The notes: generated by a model from the sequence alone, not told the origin. DNA of 64,000 bases from Phoenix dactylifera (GCF_009389715.1 NC_052395.1:5542812-5606811); one strand, 5' to 3'. Counted from the stretch's first letter, positions 22,757 to 33,524 are shown. Numbers and translations: made by a program.

Positions 22757-23206
22757 GGTGAGGAAACATGAGCAATGCATTCAAAACATTCCATAAAAAT
22801 ATGGCTCTCCAGGGAGTTGACCCTGATGGAATAATGAAATGATGATGTCTTCTAGATTTTTTTTTTGTAAAAAAATGATGTTAGGTGAGGAAACATGAGC
22901 GATGCATTCCTTTAAAAGATCAACGCTAGCATCTTCCATAAAAATATGGCTCTCCAGGGAGTTGACCCTGATGGAGTGATGAAATGACGATGTCTTCTTC
23001 TAGTTTTCTCTTTTTTTTTTTGGAAAAAAAATGATGTTAGGTGAGGAAACATGAGCAATGCATTTCTATAAAAGGTCAAGGCTCAACAAAACATAGCATC
23101 TTCCATAAAAATATGGCTCTCCAGGGAGTTGACCCTGATGGAGTGATGAAATGACGATGTCTTCTTTTAGATTTTTTTTTTTTTTGGCAAAAAAATGATG
23201 TTGGCT
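22757..23206. repeat. Tandem repeat, unit about 127-156 bp, about 3 copies
   Basis: GGTGAGGAAACATGAGC recurs at 22757, 22884 and 23039. Each is followed by CCATAAAAATATGGCTCTCC, GGGAGTTGACCCTGATGG and a T/A-rich spacer. Unit length varies with the T/A runs and an insertion of about 28 bp. CATAAAAATATGG is nearly palindromic. No coding or element terminus seen. Confidence 0.85.
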
Positions 23207-24401
23207 TCAATTTCACTTCCCGCGTGCTCATCTTGGAGATAGGGAAAAGAATGAAAATTTTTCAAAAAAATATGGTTCTTCAAGGAATAAGAAAAAGGAA
23301 AAAAATTGAATCGCCACCATACATATATAAAAAGTTGCTTACGGACACTGGATTGGCAATTCCATGAGCAACCTTCTCCTGTGAACTGTAATGCCAGTGA
23401 TACTAATCTCTTAATGGTATATCCACATAACCATCTCCTGTGTATCGAAATAAATTTTCTGAATGCAAGTAACCAGCTCCTCATAGCATTACCATGTAGC
23501 TTAATATCATTGTCAAAATCCCCTTAAAATAACCATTTTCATATCTAGTTTAGGGTAACTATACAATAAACCAGGATGGGTAATTACTTACGGTGCACCC
23601 GGTCACCAACCGGCTAAATCGGCCGCCTACTTTCCAAGAGATGGAAAGAAAAAGAAAAAAAAAATACAACTGTCCTAAAGTCCATGGTGGACAGATCACC
23701 TTCTTCCACACATAAATTTAACCAAAAAAAAAAAATCTGAAAATCCTTCCCTGCTGAGCTTAGAATTCTTAACTTAGACATTCTTGCCAATATTGTGACA
23801 CAAATAGACTGTAGCCTGCTTCCATAAAGTTCTTTGTGCTCCTATCCATAGCTTTTACCTTGGAAGGTCATTGATACAGAAGATTACCAAACTTTTCTCT
23901 CATGAAATGGTAGATACAAATGCCACCTTTTTTTTTGATGAGGATACAACTTCAACCATTAGATCCCATGCTTATGTTAAGTGATGTTATCGAAATATTA
24001 AGTCTCCTAAGCAACTATTGAATATTGTGGTACACCAAAAAATATAGCTAAATATGCAGAAAAAGATCATTCATGGGCATCAAAAATTGCTCGTTTAACT
24101 ACAAATGCTTATCTGAAAGTACACATTTCATATGTTGATGGACCCATGGAATGTTACAGTATGAGCGAAGAAAATTTACAGTGAATATTGATATACATTT
24201 TATAAACATATGTAGACTTCGTAAATCAACTAAAAGACATGTATCGCTAGTAGTTTTTATTGTACAGTTATCAAAAATAAAAATATAGTTTTAAGGAATC
24301 CTATTACAACCATGAAATATCATAATACCAGTATGGACCTCGTATATTTTTAGATCTTATATAACTACTAAAAATTATGTTACAAATTTCATTGTAAAAA
24401 T

Positions 24402-24406
<5 letters not shown>
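23207..24406. other. Intergenic, no gene recognised
   Basis: Moderately AT-rich unique-looking DNA. Short open frames at 23167-23527 on both strands have no recognisable content. Confidence 0.4.

Positions 24407-24440
<34 letters not shown>
24407..24440. repeat. (TA)n microsatellite
   Basis: About 17 TA repeats immediately next to the left terminus of the MITE that follows. Confidence 0.9.
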
Positions 24441-24443
<3 letters not shown>

Positions 24444-24866
24444 TATTAACGAGCCGAGCCGAGCCGAGCCCGAGCTTGGGAGAGCTCGGCTCGGCTCGTT
24501 TCACAGAAGCTCGGGCTCGGTAACGAGCTCTATATTGGGCTCGAGCTTGGGCTTATTTGACAAAGCAAAGGCTCGGGCTTGAGCTCGTAAAGCTCGTTTC
24601 AATTATGAGCTCCAGAATGAGCCCGAGCTCGGACTCGGGCTCGATAACAGACTATTTTCTCTATGTAGTCAAATTTTTATGAATTATGGTGCTGAAATAA
24701 GATCTTTCAGTGGGAGACTAGAGCTCGTTTGGGCTCGTGAGCTGCTCGGACTTGGGCTCGGGTGTAAACGAGCCTCATATTAGGCTCGGGCTCGTTTGAA
24801 TAAAGAGCTGAGCCCGAGTTGGGCTTTTATCGAGCCGAGCCCGAGCAGCTCGGCTCATTAACAGCC
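24441..24866. repeat. MITE with GGCTRTTAAYGAGCCGAGC termini
   Basis: About 426 bp. The left end GGCTATTAACGAGCCGAGC and the right end GCTCGGCTCATTAACAGCC are inverted repeats. The interior is full of GAGCTCGGGCTCG motifs in both orientations, so a transcript could fold on itself. It is flanked on both sides by TATATA, so a TA-rich target is likely but the exact duplication is masked by the microsatellite. No coding capacity. Superfamily not assigned. Confidence 0.75.
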
Positions 24867-24964
24867 CTATATATATATATTCAACTACAAAGAATCCTAG
24901 TAATACCCATGGACATTGCAAAAGCATATTCATGAAAATAAGTATGAATTTCGATCATATCACA

Positions 24965-25400
24965 GCCCAGGACTTCACCCAAAATGGCTAGCCGAAAGGT
25001 ATTATTTAGGTTTCTTGATCTTGTATAAGTACCCAAAATCTATTCAGCGAATAACCAATGTGAGACTAAACACACGCCCACACGGGTCCTCACATACTCT
25101 CCTATTCAAACCCTAACATCGTCGTCATGTTAAGGGTTCAAATCTATTTCAATCTAATTATAAGCATCACGATAGGCCTATGGTCAGCCTCCATGAACCC
25201 GTGTTATAGTGTCTCCTAGTCTACATAGGCTATGCGCTGAGTTCGCTCTGATACTGCTTGTAACAACTCAAGATCTCACCCAAAATGGCTAGTCGGAAGG
25301 CATTATTTGAGTTGCTTGATCCTGTATAAGTATCCAGAATTTACTTAGCGAATAACTGACATTGGACTAAACATACGCCCACACGAGTCCTCCCAGATCA
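24965..25400. repeat. Tandem 301-bp repeat, about 1.4 copies
   Basis: CAAAATGGCTAG recurs at 24980 and 25281. Both are followed by GATC(T/C)TGTATAAGTA and then ACGCCCACACG(G/A)GTCCTC. A TGATACTGCTTGTAACAACTC junction lies between them (about 25250-25270). It looks like part of a dispersed high-copy monocot repeat; identity not established. Confidence 0.7.
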
Positions 25401-26781
25401 GACTTTGTACATCTAGTAAAACTTGTGTACCAATAATAATTTTTTTATGGTATTGAAAATAAATTATAATTTTAAGGAACCTAGTACAACTATGAAATGT
25501 CATAATACAAGTTATCAAAATCTATAACAAATACTAACCGACCCTGTATAAATTTGTTTAGACCTTGTATAGCTACTAAAAATCATGTAATACTATTATT
25601 TGTTATTTTACAGTATTAAAAATACATATATGATTATACTACAAGTTAGGAAAAATTATGACAAATACTAATTGATCTTGTGTAGGCATGTATAGGCCTT
25701 GTGCTGTCACTAAAACTCATATACTACTAATTGTATAAATAACCAGAAAGTGGTGTTATGTATCAAATAAGGAATTATATATTCATTTGAGGACAACCTT
25801 GGGGAAGCATAGATGATCTAGTGAATTGTAAATTTGCTATCTTTTTGGTGTAAATTTTGATGTAATAATAGGAAAAATAATGGTCAATATAATAGATGTT
25901 GTAACAACATTAGAGAGTATCCATTATGTTATACATAGCGACAATAAATATTTCAATGATAACCATTATTTGACTCTAATTTCATTTCCATTATTCATTT
26001 TAAATAATACAATGGCAGGAGCCTCATGCACTGGGATGCCCTCTCTAGTATTTTTTAATAAAATAGTATATTCCCAAACAATTTATATCAAATTTCCTTC
26101 GATAAAAAAGAGGTACCACTTTAAACAATTCATTATTGAGTGAACGGTGTTTTCCAAAATAATGTCATTATTATCCCATTACATTAGGACATCACAGTAG
26201 GCATTATTTCACACTAATTTTATATTAAATAATTTTAACTCACAATACATTGGCAAATAGTAATTGTTATAATCATTATAACACTTAATAGATGATTTTT
26301 GCTGAGGATCATTTTTAACTACGTCGTATCATAATGCTTACCTTGCTTTAGTCCTGCTTAATAGTGTTAACAGCGAAAAAAAAAGCTAAAGTACAGCTGC
26401 TGCCAAATTTCTTACACTCATTCTAGTTCTGACGATCCAGCACATTGCAATTTCGACAAGCAGCATTGCTTAACAACGACCGGACTCCAGCACCGTCCAA
26501 GCTGCGATCCACCCTGGAGAACATTCTGAATTATCTTAATTTTTTTTAATGAAAGTTGGGTCTCTTAATAAATCATTGAATAACACCATGGTCTATAGTC
26601 TTACAATTGTTGAGTACATTAGTTGGCTGTACATGGCGTCTGCTATCAGCGTCCCCATCCCTAAGTGTTACTTCAAGAGCTATGAATTTTCTGTTGGTTT
26701 ATTTCATATTCCACAACTGAAAATTCCTTTTTCTAAAATCTCATCTTTGTTCCCATACTACTGGCATTCGGGAAAGAAACC
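25401..26781. other. AT-rich intergenic DNA
   Basis: No gene, RNA or repeat boundary could be supported. Several short open frames (25880-26143, 26549-26818) look spurious. Confidence 0.4.
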
Positions 26782-27739
26782 TGGGGGGGGGGGGGGGGGG
26801 GGGGGGGGGGTGGGGTAGATCGTCCAGCCCACAACTAAAAGGCCGCCTAGTTTCGGCCCAATAAATGTTAACGCCAATCGGCTGAATCGTCTAGCCCACA
26901 ACTAAAAGGCCGCCTAGTTTCTGCCCAATAAACGTCAACGCCAATCGGCTGAATCTTCACTTCGGCGCAGAGTCAGCTCGACTTCGGGACTCCGCCAAAA
27001 GCTCCACCAACTCCAGTATTTGCCGACTCCCCCGACCAAGTTCGAGGTGCCTTCAATATTCGCCGACTACCCCGACCAAGTTCGGGGTGCCTCCAGTATT
27101 CGCCGACCCGCCCCGATCCTCGAGCTCGGAGCGCTCCACCGAACACACCTCGGAACCCGGGAAGCCGTGGTACTCTCAGCACCTGTCAAGCCGACCTCGC
27201 CAAACGCATGATGCGACCTTTCAATGAGCTCGGTCTCGCCAGCGACCGCACCCATGTGCGTGCCTATGCCCATCTACATAGCTGTACATTACAACACTAC
27301 CATGCCACGTTTTCATATCCGGCCTTCAACAGTCAGACGACACCTTGACTACTCCGGCCATACCCTTCTATGACTGTCAACACCCTACCATTCTCAAGAA
27401 CGGGCAGTACTACACACCACCGACCAGCCTAAGCTACGCGCCATCCGGCTTAGAGCCACGCTTCCTTATGATGAGGGCCAACAGTGCCTCTGCCACCTGG
27501 GCCTCTCACCGGGACTATAAATAGCTCGGTTAGGTAACTTCTAAAGGACTTTTGGCTAGATCAAATTTACCCCATTCTAACTTGATCATCGAAGGGCCCT
27601 CACCGGAAACACCGGTGAGGCTTTGTGCAGGTCCACGGCCGTCGCATAGCAGGTGGCTTCCGTCTTCTCCTTCCAACCACCGGCGACTCCCTAAACTCCA
27701 CCGGCATGGTCACCCTCGGGCCAAATTTGAACCACAATA
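26782..27739 (+). repeat. 5' LTR
   Basis: About 958 bp. Aligns to 34065-34937 over most of its length: CACAACTAAAAGGCCGCC, CAAGTTCGGGGTGCCTCCAG, AACGCATGATGCGACCTTTC and CTTTTGGCT.GATCAAATTT. A TATA box (ACTATAAATAGC) lies near 27514-27525. It carries a 67-bp internal duplication (26821 versus 26888) absent from the 3' LTR, which partly explains the length difference. Confidence 0.88.
26783..26810. repeat. G28 homopolymer at the 5' LTR edge
   Basis: A run of 28 G interrupts the expected LTR start (TGATGGGGGG in the 3' copy). It may be true expansion or a sequencing or assembly artefact. Confidence 0.9.
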
Positions 27740-27765
27740 TTTCTGGCGCTAAAACAAGGGCCTGA
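27740..27765 (+). other. Probable primer-binding region
   Basis: TTTCTGGCGCTAAAACAAGG follows the 5' LTR end directly. A CTGGCGC-type sequence right after the LTR is common in plant Gypsy elements. The primer tRNA was not identified. Confidence 0.5.
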
Positions 27766-27982
27766 GCCGTGACCACAAGGATAATGAGCTAGGGGGCCCC
27801 AAAGTCCACCTCCTATACCGCATGCCCGGCAGACCTGTTCTCAAATCCAGCTAGAACAGTTTTATTTGCTCACCCAGCATGTCCAAACTCTGGCTGTGGT
27901 TATTCAAACCTTTCATCCGGCCGGAGTTTCACTAGTCGCTGAACTCGATAGGAAAGTCGAGGAAGCGGGGTGACAAATTCAG

Positions 27983-28426
27983 ATGCTTTGGGATCAGGTC
28001 ACGAAACTCCACGAGGAGCGCTATCGATCGAGGAGCAGGTCCCCTCGGAAGTCTGGAAGACACGTCTCCCACCGAAGTTTTGAGAAGTATACTCCTCGCA
28101 TGTCCTCCCGAGCTGAAATCCTCATGGAAATTGAGGGTTGCAGCTACCTTCAATCTCCTCCGAAGATGCGACCATTCAAGTCACGGAAGCGTCTGGGCAA
28201 ATACTGTCGCTTCCATAAGGATCACGGCCACGATATGAAGGATTGTTATCAGCTCTGCGATAAGATCGAAGTGATTGTCCGCCAAGGCCTCCTGAGCCGG
28301 TTCGTTGGCGGATCAATCGACAGAACGGAGCTTGAGGGACAGACTTCGGGACCATCTGATGGACCCGATGACGCACGCCCCGGTGCGGTTATTATCAATA
28401 CCCCGCCTATGAGTCTTATGCGTTGA
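27983..28426 (+). pseudogene. Gypsy gag C-terminal remnant
   Basis: Open frame of 147 aa; homology-like sequence extends upstream to about 27860 across a stop. It has an Arg/Ser-rich stretch (RYRSRSRSPRK), a block around PPKMRPFKSRKRLGKYCRFH, then HGHDMKDCYQL, a zinc-knuckle-like CxxH...HGHDxxDC motif typical of plant Gypsy gag. It ends near VIINTPP. The central capsid part of gag and all of pol are missing, so this is a relic of the nucleocapsid and linker. Confidence 0.7.
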
Positions 28427-28740
28427 CGCCACCTTAGCCTCGAGGGGCCGAGAAGAGGCCACACTCACCGACCCGAGGCTGATGACCCCAGATGTAAATT
28501 ACTCCCCCAAGAAAGGACCTTAGCCTCCTTCAGGTCAGGACTTTCTTCCCCCAGACTGTAATCTAATGAAGTTATCCGTCGGAGTTTTCCAAGGCATCTC
28601 TGAAGTGTCCTAGGAAGCTCGGCGCAAGTTTGATGCCCTGGCAGCAAGAGTTATATGCCGATAACCTTATAAAGTTGCCCCTGGAGCTTGCCTCGGGGCA
28701 CCTTGCAGGACTTAGCGAGAGCCCGAGGGTCTTGCAACTG

Positions 28741-29340
28741 CAGGTTCCATATACATAGTCATCCTTTGAGCTCGGCTCGGAATGCCCTGCGGCGTCAACG
28801 AGGAGCCGAGGAAGAGCACCACCATCCGTAGGATTATACAAGTATGCTCCTGAACAGAGTGGGGGGCATATATAAAGTCATCCTTTGAGCTTGACTCAGG
28901 ATACTCTGCGGCGTCAACGGGGAGCCGAGGAAGAGCACCCCTATCCGCAGGATTCTACAAGTATGCCCCTGATCTGAGTGGGCGGCATCTACAAAGTCAT
29001 CCTTTGAGCTCGACTCGGGATGCCTTGTGGCATCAACGGGGAGCCAAGGAAGAGCACCTCCGTCCGTAGGATTCTACAAGTACGCCCCTAATCTGAGTGA
29101 GGTTCATCTACAAAGTCATCCTTTGAGCTCGGCTCGGGATACCCTGCGGCATCAACGGGGAGCCGAGGAAGAGCACCCCCGTTCACAGGATTCTACAAGC
29201 GCGCCCCTAATCTGAGTGGGAGACATCTACAAAGTCATCCTTTGAGCTTGGCTCGGAATGCCCTGCGGCGTCAACGGGAAGTCGAGAAAGAGCACCCCCG
29301 TCTGCAGGATTCTACGGGTGTGCCTCCTATCTTAGTAGGA
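28741..29340. repeat. 119-bp tandem array, 5 copies
   Basis: ATCCTTTGAGCT(C/T)GRCTC recurs at 28761, 28880, 28999, 29118 and 29237, exactly 119 bp apart each time. Units share GGCGTCAACGGGGAGCCGAG, GAAGAGCACC and TAGGATTCTACAAG. Lies between the gag relic and the 18/108-bp array. Confidence 0.93.
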
Positions 29341-30513
29341 GGGCAATTGCGGAATTTGTTTAAACCTCGCCGTCCTCGAGTGGATTTCTGTTCTCGGATA
29401 GATGTTTATCCCCGAGTTCATTATTATTCTCGAGTTGGCATGGTCCCTCGGGTGGATTTCTAATCTCGAGTTGGCTTCGACCCTCGAGTGGATTTCTATT
29501 CTCGGGTAGATGTTTATCTCCGAGCTCATTATTATTCCCGAGTTGGCATTGTCCCTCGGGTGGATTTCTAATCTCGAGTTGGCTTCGATCTTCGAGTGGA
29601 TTTCTGTTTTCAGGTAGATGTTTATCCCCAAGCTCATTATTATTTCTGAGTTGGCATTGTCCCTAGGGTGGATTTCTAATCTCGAGTTGGCTTCGACCCT
29701 CGAGTGGATTTCTGTTCTCGGGTAGATGTTTATCCCCGAGCTCATTATTATTTTCGAGTTGGCATTGTCCCTCGGGTGGATTTCTAATCTCGAGTTGGCT
29801 TCAACCCTCAAGTGGATTTCTGTTCTCGGGTAGATGTTTATCCCCGAGCTCATTATTATTCCCGAGTTGGCATTGTCCCTCGGGTGGATTTCTAATCTCG
29901 AGTTGGCTTCGGCCCTCGAGTGGATTTCTGTTCTCGGGTAGATGTTTATCCTCGAGCTCATTATTATTCCTAAGTTGGCATTATCCTTCGGGTGGATTTC
30001 TAATTTCAAGTTGGCTTCAGCTCTCGAGTGGATTTCTGTTCTCGAATAGACGTTTATCCCCAAGCTCATTATTATTTCCGAGTTGGCATTGTCCCTCGGG
30101 TGGACTTCTAATCTCGAGTTGGCTTTGGCCCTCGAGTGGATTTCTATTCTCGGATAGATGTTTATCCCCGAGCTCATTATTATTCCTGAGTTGGCATTGT
30201 CCCTCAGATAGATTCCTAATCTCGAGTTGGCTTCGGCCCTCGAGTAGAATTCTATTCTCGGGTAGATGTTTATCCCCGAGCTCATTATTATTTCCGAGTT
30301 GGCATTGTCCCTCGGATAGATTTCTAATCTCGAGTTCGCTTCGGCCATCGAGTGGATTTTTGTTCTGGGGTAGATGTTTATACCCGAGCTCATTATTATT
30401 CCCGAGTTGGCTTCGGCCCTCGGGTGGATTTCTAATCTCGAGTTGGCTTCAGCCCTCGAGTGGATTTCTATTCTTGGGTGGATGCTTATCCCCGAGCTCG
30501 CCTGTATTCCCAA
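29332..30513 (-). other. 393-codon open frame across the 108-bp array
   Basis: Minus-strand frame free of stops over about 1.2 kb because the array period is a multiple of 3. It would encode a 36-aa repeat made of blocks such as INIYPRTEIHSR, AEANSRLEIHPR and DNANSGIIMSSG. No homologous protein is recognised and there is no clear promoter for this frame, so it is not asserted to be a gene. Confidence 0.4.
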
Positions 30514-30550
30514 GTTGGCATCGACCCTCGGGCGGGCTTCTATCTTTAAG
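29381..30550. repeat. Hierarchical tandem array: 18-bp monomers in 108-bp higher-order units
   Basis: 1170 bp equals 65 consecutive 18-bp monomers, grouped by sixes into 108-bp units (about 10.8 copies). One unit on plus is: TGGATTTCTGTTCTCGGG, TAGATGTTTATCCCCGAG, CTCATTATTATTCCCGAG, TTGGCATTGTCCCTCGGG, TGGATTTCTAATCTCGAG and TTGGCTTCGACCCTCGAG. Register holds with no indel from 29381 to 30550 (checked at 29381, 30353 and 30461). Each monomer ends in (C/T)C(C/T)CGAG- or CTCGGG-like sequence. Confidence 0.95.
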
Positions 30551-30830
30551 TTAATTTTTGGTTAGTTTCTTCCTTCTCCGATTTCGCTCCCCTGGGCAAA
30601 ACTTAAAGCAGCCCGCACTATCAAATGAGGAGCTACGAGCTCGCTTCATATAAAGCTTATTTTCAAATCGGGAGAATGTACCGAGCTCGAAGACTTCAAC
30701 AAGTGTTAAATGCAACCCCTGCTATATAAGATGGGCCCGGATCTGGGCCACACAATTCGGATCTTGATGACCGATCATGGAGCAGAACAAACTCAAATAC
30801 TTATTTATAGTATATTGAAAGAGAAGAAAT

Positions 30831-30836
30831 TTTATT
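30831..30836 (-). terminator. Poly(A) signal motif for the antisense unit
   Basis: AATAAA on the minus strand (TTTATT on plus) about 100 nt beyond the antisense stop codon at 30938. Consistent with an independent transcript end; inferred from motif and position only. Confidence 0.4.
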
Positions 30837-30937
30837 AATAGTGAAGGCCGAAGGCCGAATACAAAGGTGCCCGACCTTGAGGTCGGGTTAGTTACAAAGA
30901 ACCCAAATGGCCAACTCTACAGAAATAAAAACAAAAA

Positions 30938-33235
30938 TCAATCAACATGGACGACTTCCATGTTGGTGTCATTTACGGCCTCCATCACAGTTGCGACCTC
31001 GGGAGCGTCGTCTCCGCCTACTTCAGAAGCGGCCTCAGCTCCAGCGCCGGCATCCGGAATGGCTATTGATTCCTTCACGTCGGCAGTTTCGGGAGCAATC
31101 TCCGACCTAGCCTCGGCAGTGGCTTCTACAGCGTCCCCATCCACCTCGGCAGCTCTGTCCAAGTCTGGTTCAAGGCCGCTGAGGTCGACTCCAAGGCAGA
31201 ACTGTTGAACTTGGAGACGACAATTGTCGAAATCTTGGACCATAGCAGCAGCGGCCCCTTCCGCCAGTTCAGCGAGGTACTCCTCCGACTAACGGAACTT
31301 CTCGACGGCCTCACGGGCGGACGATTCCACTAGGCTCTCGAGCCGCCCGACCTTCAACTCCCGCTCTTCCGCCTCGCCCTGAAGGCTAACCAGAGCGGCC
31401 TCGAGCTCGGAGATACAGCTTGCAGAGGAGGAGCGAGCCCGAGAATTCTCGGCCTCCATATCTTGGATCTGACCAAACCTATTCTTTATTAGGGTTTCGG
31501 AAGCACACACCTTCTTCTTGGTCTTCCGAAGCCACTGTGATGTGACTGTAGCTTTCTCGTCGGCCACACGCCACTGCTGCTCAATGGCAGCCGCCCGATT
31601 TTCAGCCTCCTGCTGACGTTGCGCAGCAGATGCCGCTCGGGCTTTGGCCTCTTGCTCTTGGAGCTCGGCGCGCTCCATCCTCAGCATGAGCGCCCTTAGC
31701 TCCTCCCGGTCGGCGAGTATGCTGGGCATCAACACGTCGACCACGTGAAGAGACTGGCACGAAAAGACAAGAGTGTCAACAAAAACTGAGCATTCACAAA
31801 GGAGATAAACAAGGGCAGCAGGACGACTTTACTCACCCACAAGCTCGCTGAGTAAATGTGATGGACGAGGTCGCCAAGGTCCTCCTCCATCAGTGCGCGG
31901 TCATGCGGAAGCATGATGCTGCGCACGAGCCTCCGAGCAACCTCTTTGGATTCGAGGGCCGAATCGCCCTTAGGTGTATGCCGCGGTTGTTCCCCGCCAA
32001 ACTCGAGAAACGCCGGCTCGACTCTCGCCAAGGCCGGAACCTCGGAAAAGGTCGCAGCCTCGGCGCATAACGAGACCATGGGGGGGACTGAAGTCCCGGG
32101 CCTACACCCCAGCTCAGAATCTGGTCCAAACGGCTGGGTTATCGCGGCGACCTTCGGGACTTGGTCGGCAAGAGCAACCGCCGCACGGTCGGAGAGATCC
32201 CTCCCAGCCATCGACTGGGGCACCTCGGCCTCTTCTGCAGGCCCCTGACTAGGTCCAACCTGAGCAGGGGCGGCAACCTCAAGCTCTCCCCTCAGTCCCG
32301 AGGCCGGGGGCAATTCTTGCCTTCTTCGGCCTCTCCTCAGGCCGGACCCCTTCAGGGGAGGCCCTCTTCTTCCTATACACGGCCATCAGTGTCTTAGTAT
32401 TGAAGATCATTCCTGCAATATATGGAGACAAAAAGTCTTATCATAATCCCCAACATAAAAAGGAAAGAAGGAAAAGCCAAATTGCTCTTACCCTCGGGAC
32501 GAGCCGGGCTCAGGCCAAAATTCACTAAGGCCTCCTTGCTGAGCAGGTCAGGGAGCCGAGGAGTTTCTTCCAGTCCGAGCAAACTATCTAAGATCTTTTG
32601 CTCGGACTGCGACAACTACGGGAGCTTATTGTTCGCCGAGGCCAGCAGAAAGCTCTAGGTCGGACTAAATCCCCACGACCGCTCGAAGGAGATAAAAAAA
32701 AATTATCTTTCCATCCATGGATGGAAGTAGGCATGCCCTCAAATAGCTTGCAGCCTCCTCGAGGGGAGAAGTACCACCATCCTTTATCCACAGGATTACC
32801 TTTTAATATAAAGCAACTCTTGAAAACATTCACTAAGGGGGACAGGCTGTGTGCCAAGCAAAGGGCGAGGAAGCCGATGATTAGCCTCCACGAGTTTGGG
32901 GCGAGCTGCGTAGGCACCAGGCCATACGCCGTTAGGAGCTCCCCCACGAATTCGTGCAGAGAAAACCTCAGCCCTGCTTGGAGTGTATCTACGTACACTC
33001 CGACCCAACCATTAGGTGGGTTGGTAACTCGTCCTTCGAGGTTTGGAAGCTCGAAAACGAACTCCGGAGGAATGAAGAATCGGGCTCGAACCGAGCCCAG
33101 ATCCTTGTCGCTCAAGAGCGAGCCGGTTCCATACGGGCTCGGGCCCACCTCGAGTTCAACCTCTCCTACATCGGAAGAGGCCTGAGCTCGCGATGGACCT
33201 ACATCGAACGCCGATGCCCTCGTCGGCGAGTCCAT
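30938..33235 (-). pseudogene. Antisense spliced ORF of the LTR element (PF04195-like N-terminus, coiled-coil C-terminus)
   Basis: Reading minus from ATG 33235. Exon A (33235-32493) encodes FFIPPEFVFELPNLEGRVTN, LRFSLHEFVGELLTAYGLVP, LKGNPVDKGWWYFSPR and HGWKDNFF, resembling the 'putative gypsy type transposon' domain (Pfam PF04195). Intron 1 is 32491-32413 (GTAAG...GCAG, 79 bp). Exon B (32412-31837) has a Lys/Arg patch (KKRASPEG). Intron 2 is 31836-31754 (83 bp). Exon C (31753-30938) starts SLHVVDVLMPSILADREEL, continues as a long Ala/Glu/Arg-rich coiled coil and ends DFDNCRLQVQQFCLGVDLSG. Lesions: a shift at the T-run near 32700, two stops in the shifted stretch, a shift near 32300 and a stop at about 31291. 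Function unknown; this copy is dead, but the splice sites are preserved. Confidence 0.72.
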
Positions 33236-33516
33236 TGCCTTGGTCTTAAGAATATAGAAAAGGGGGAAGACGAAAGACTCTCCGAGCGACCGAAAGGAGG
33301 GATAAAATGCCTACTCGAAAGCTCACCGGAAAAGGTGGATAGGCAGAGAAGGAGAATGCCCGCTGGGAGAAGAAAGCAACAGCTTGTGCGAAAGCTGACA
33401 GAAAACTCCCAAGAGTGCCCGGAAGAAAGCTCCAATACCACAGCAATGGCGGCTGAAGAAATAAAATCAAGAGCGAGGGAGGGTCAAGCAATGATCCTAG
33501 GACCCCCTTTCCAGGC

Positions 33517-33524
33517 TTTATATA
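33517..33524 (-). promoter_or_regulatory. TATA box of the antisense unit
   Basis: TATATAAA on the minus strand (context GGCCTATATAAAGCCTGG), about 280 bp upstream of the antisense ATG at 33235 and outside the LTRs. It suggests the antisense unit carries its own promoter. Confidence 0.5.

Noticed and set aside
29381..30550. Regular array taken as a CRISPR-like locus
   Set aside because: Monomers are contiguous without unique spacers, lie inside a plant retroelement, and vary by point changes in every unit.
30867..33185. Plus-strand frames over the antisense unit
   Set aside because: The minus frames show domain-like content, coiled coil and splice-consistent joins. The plus frames are low-complexity shadows.
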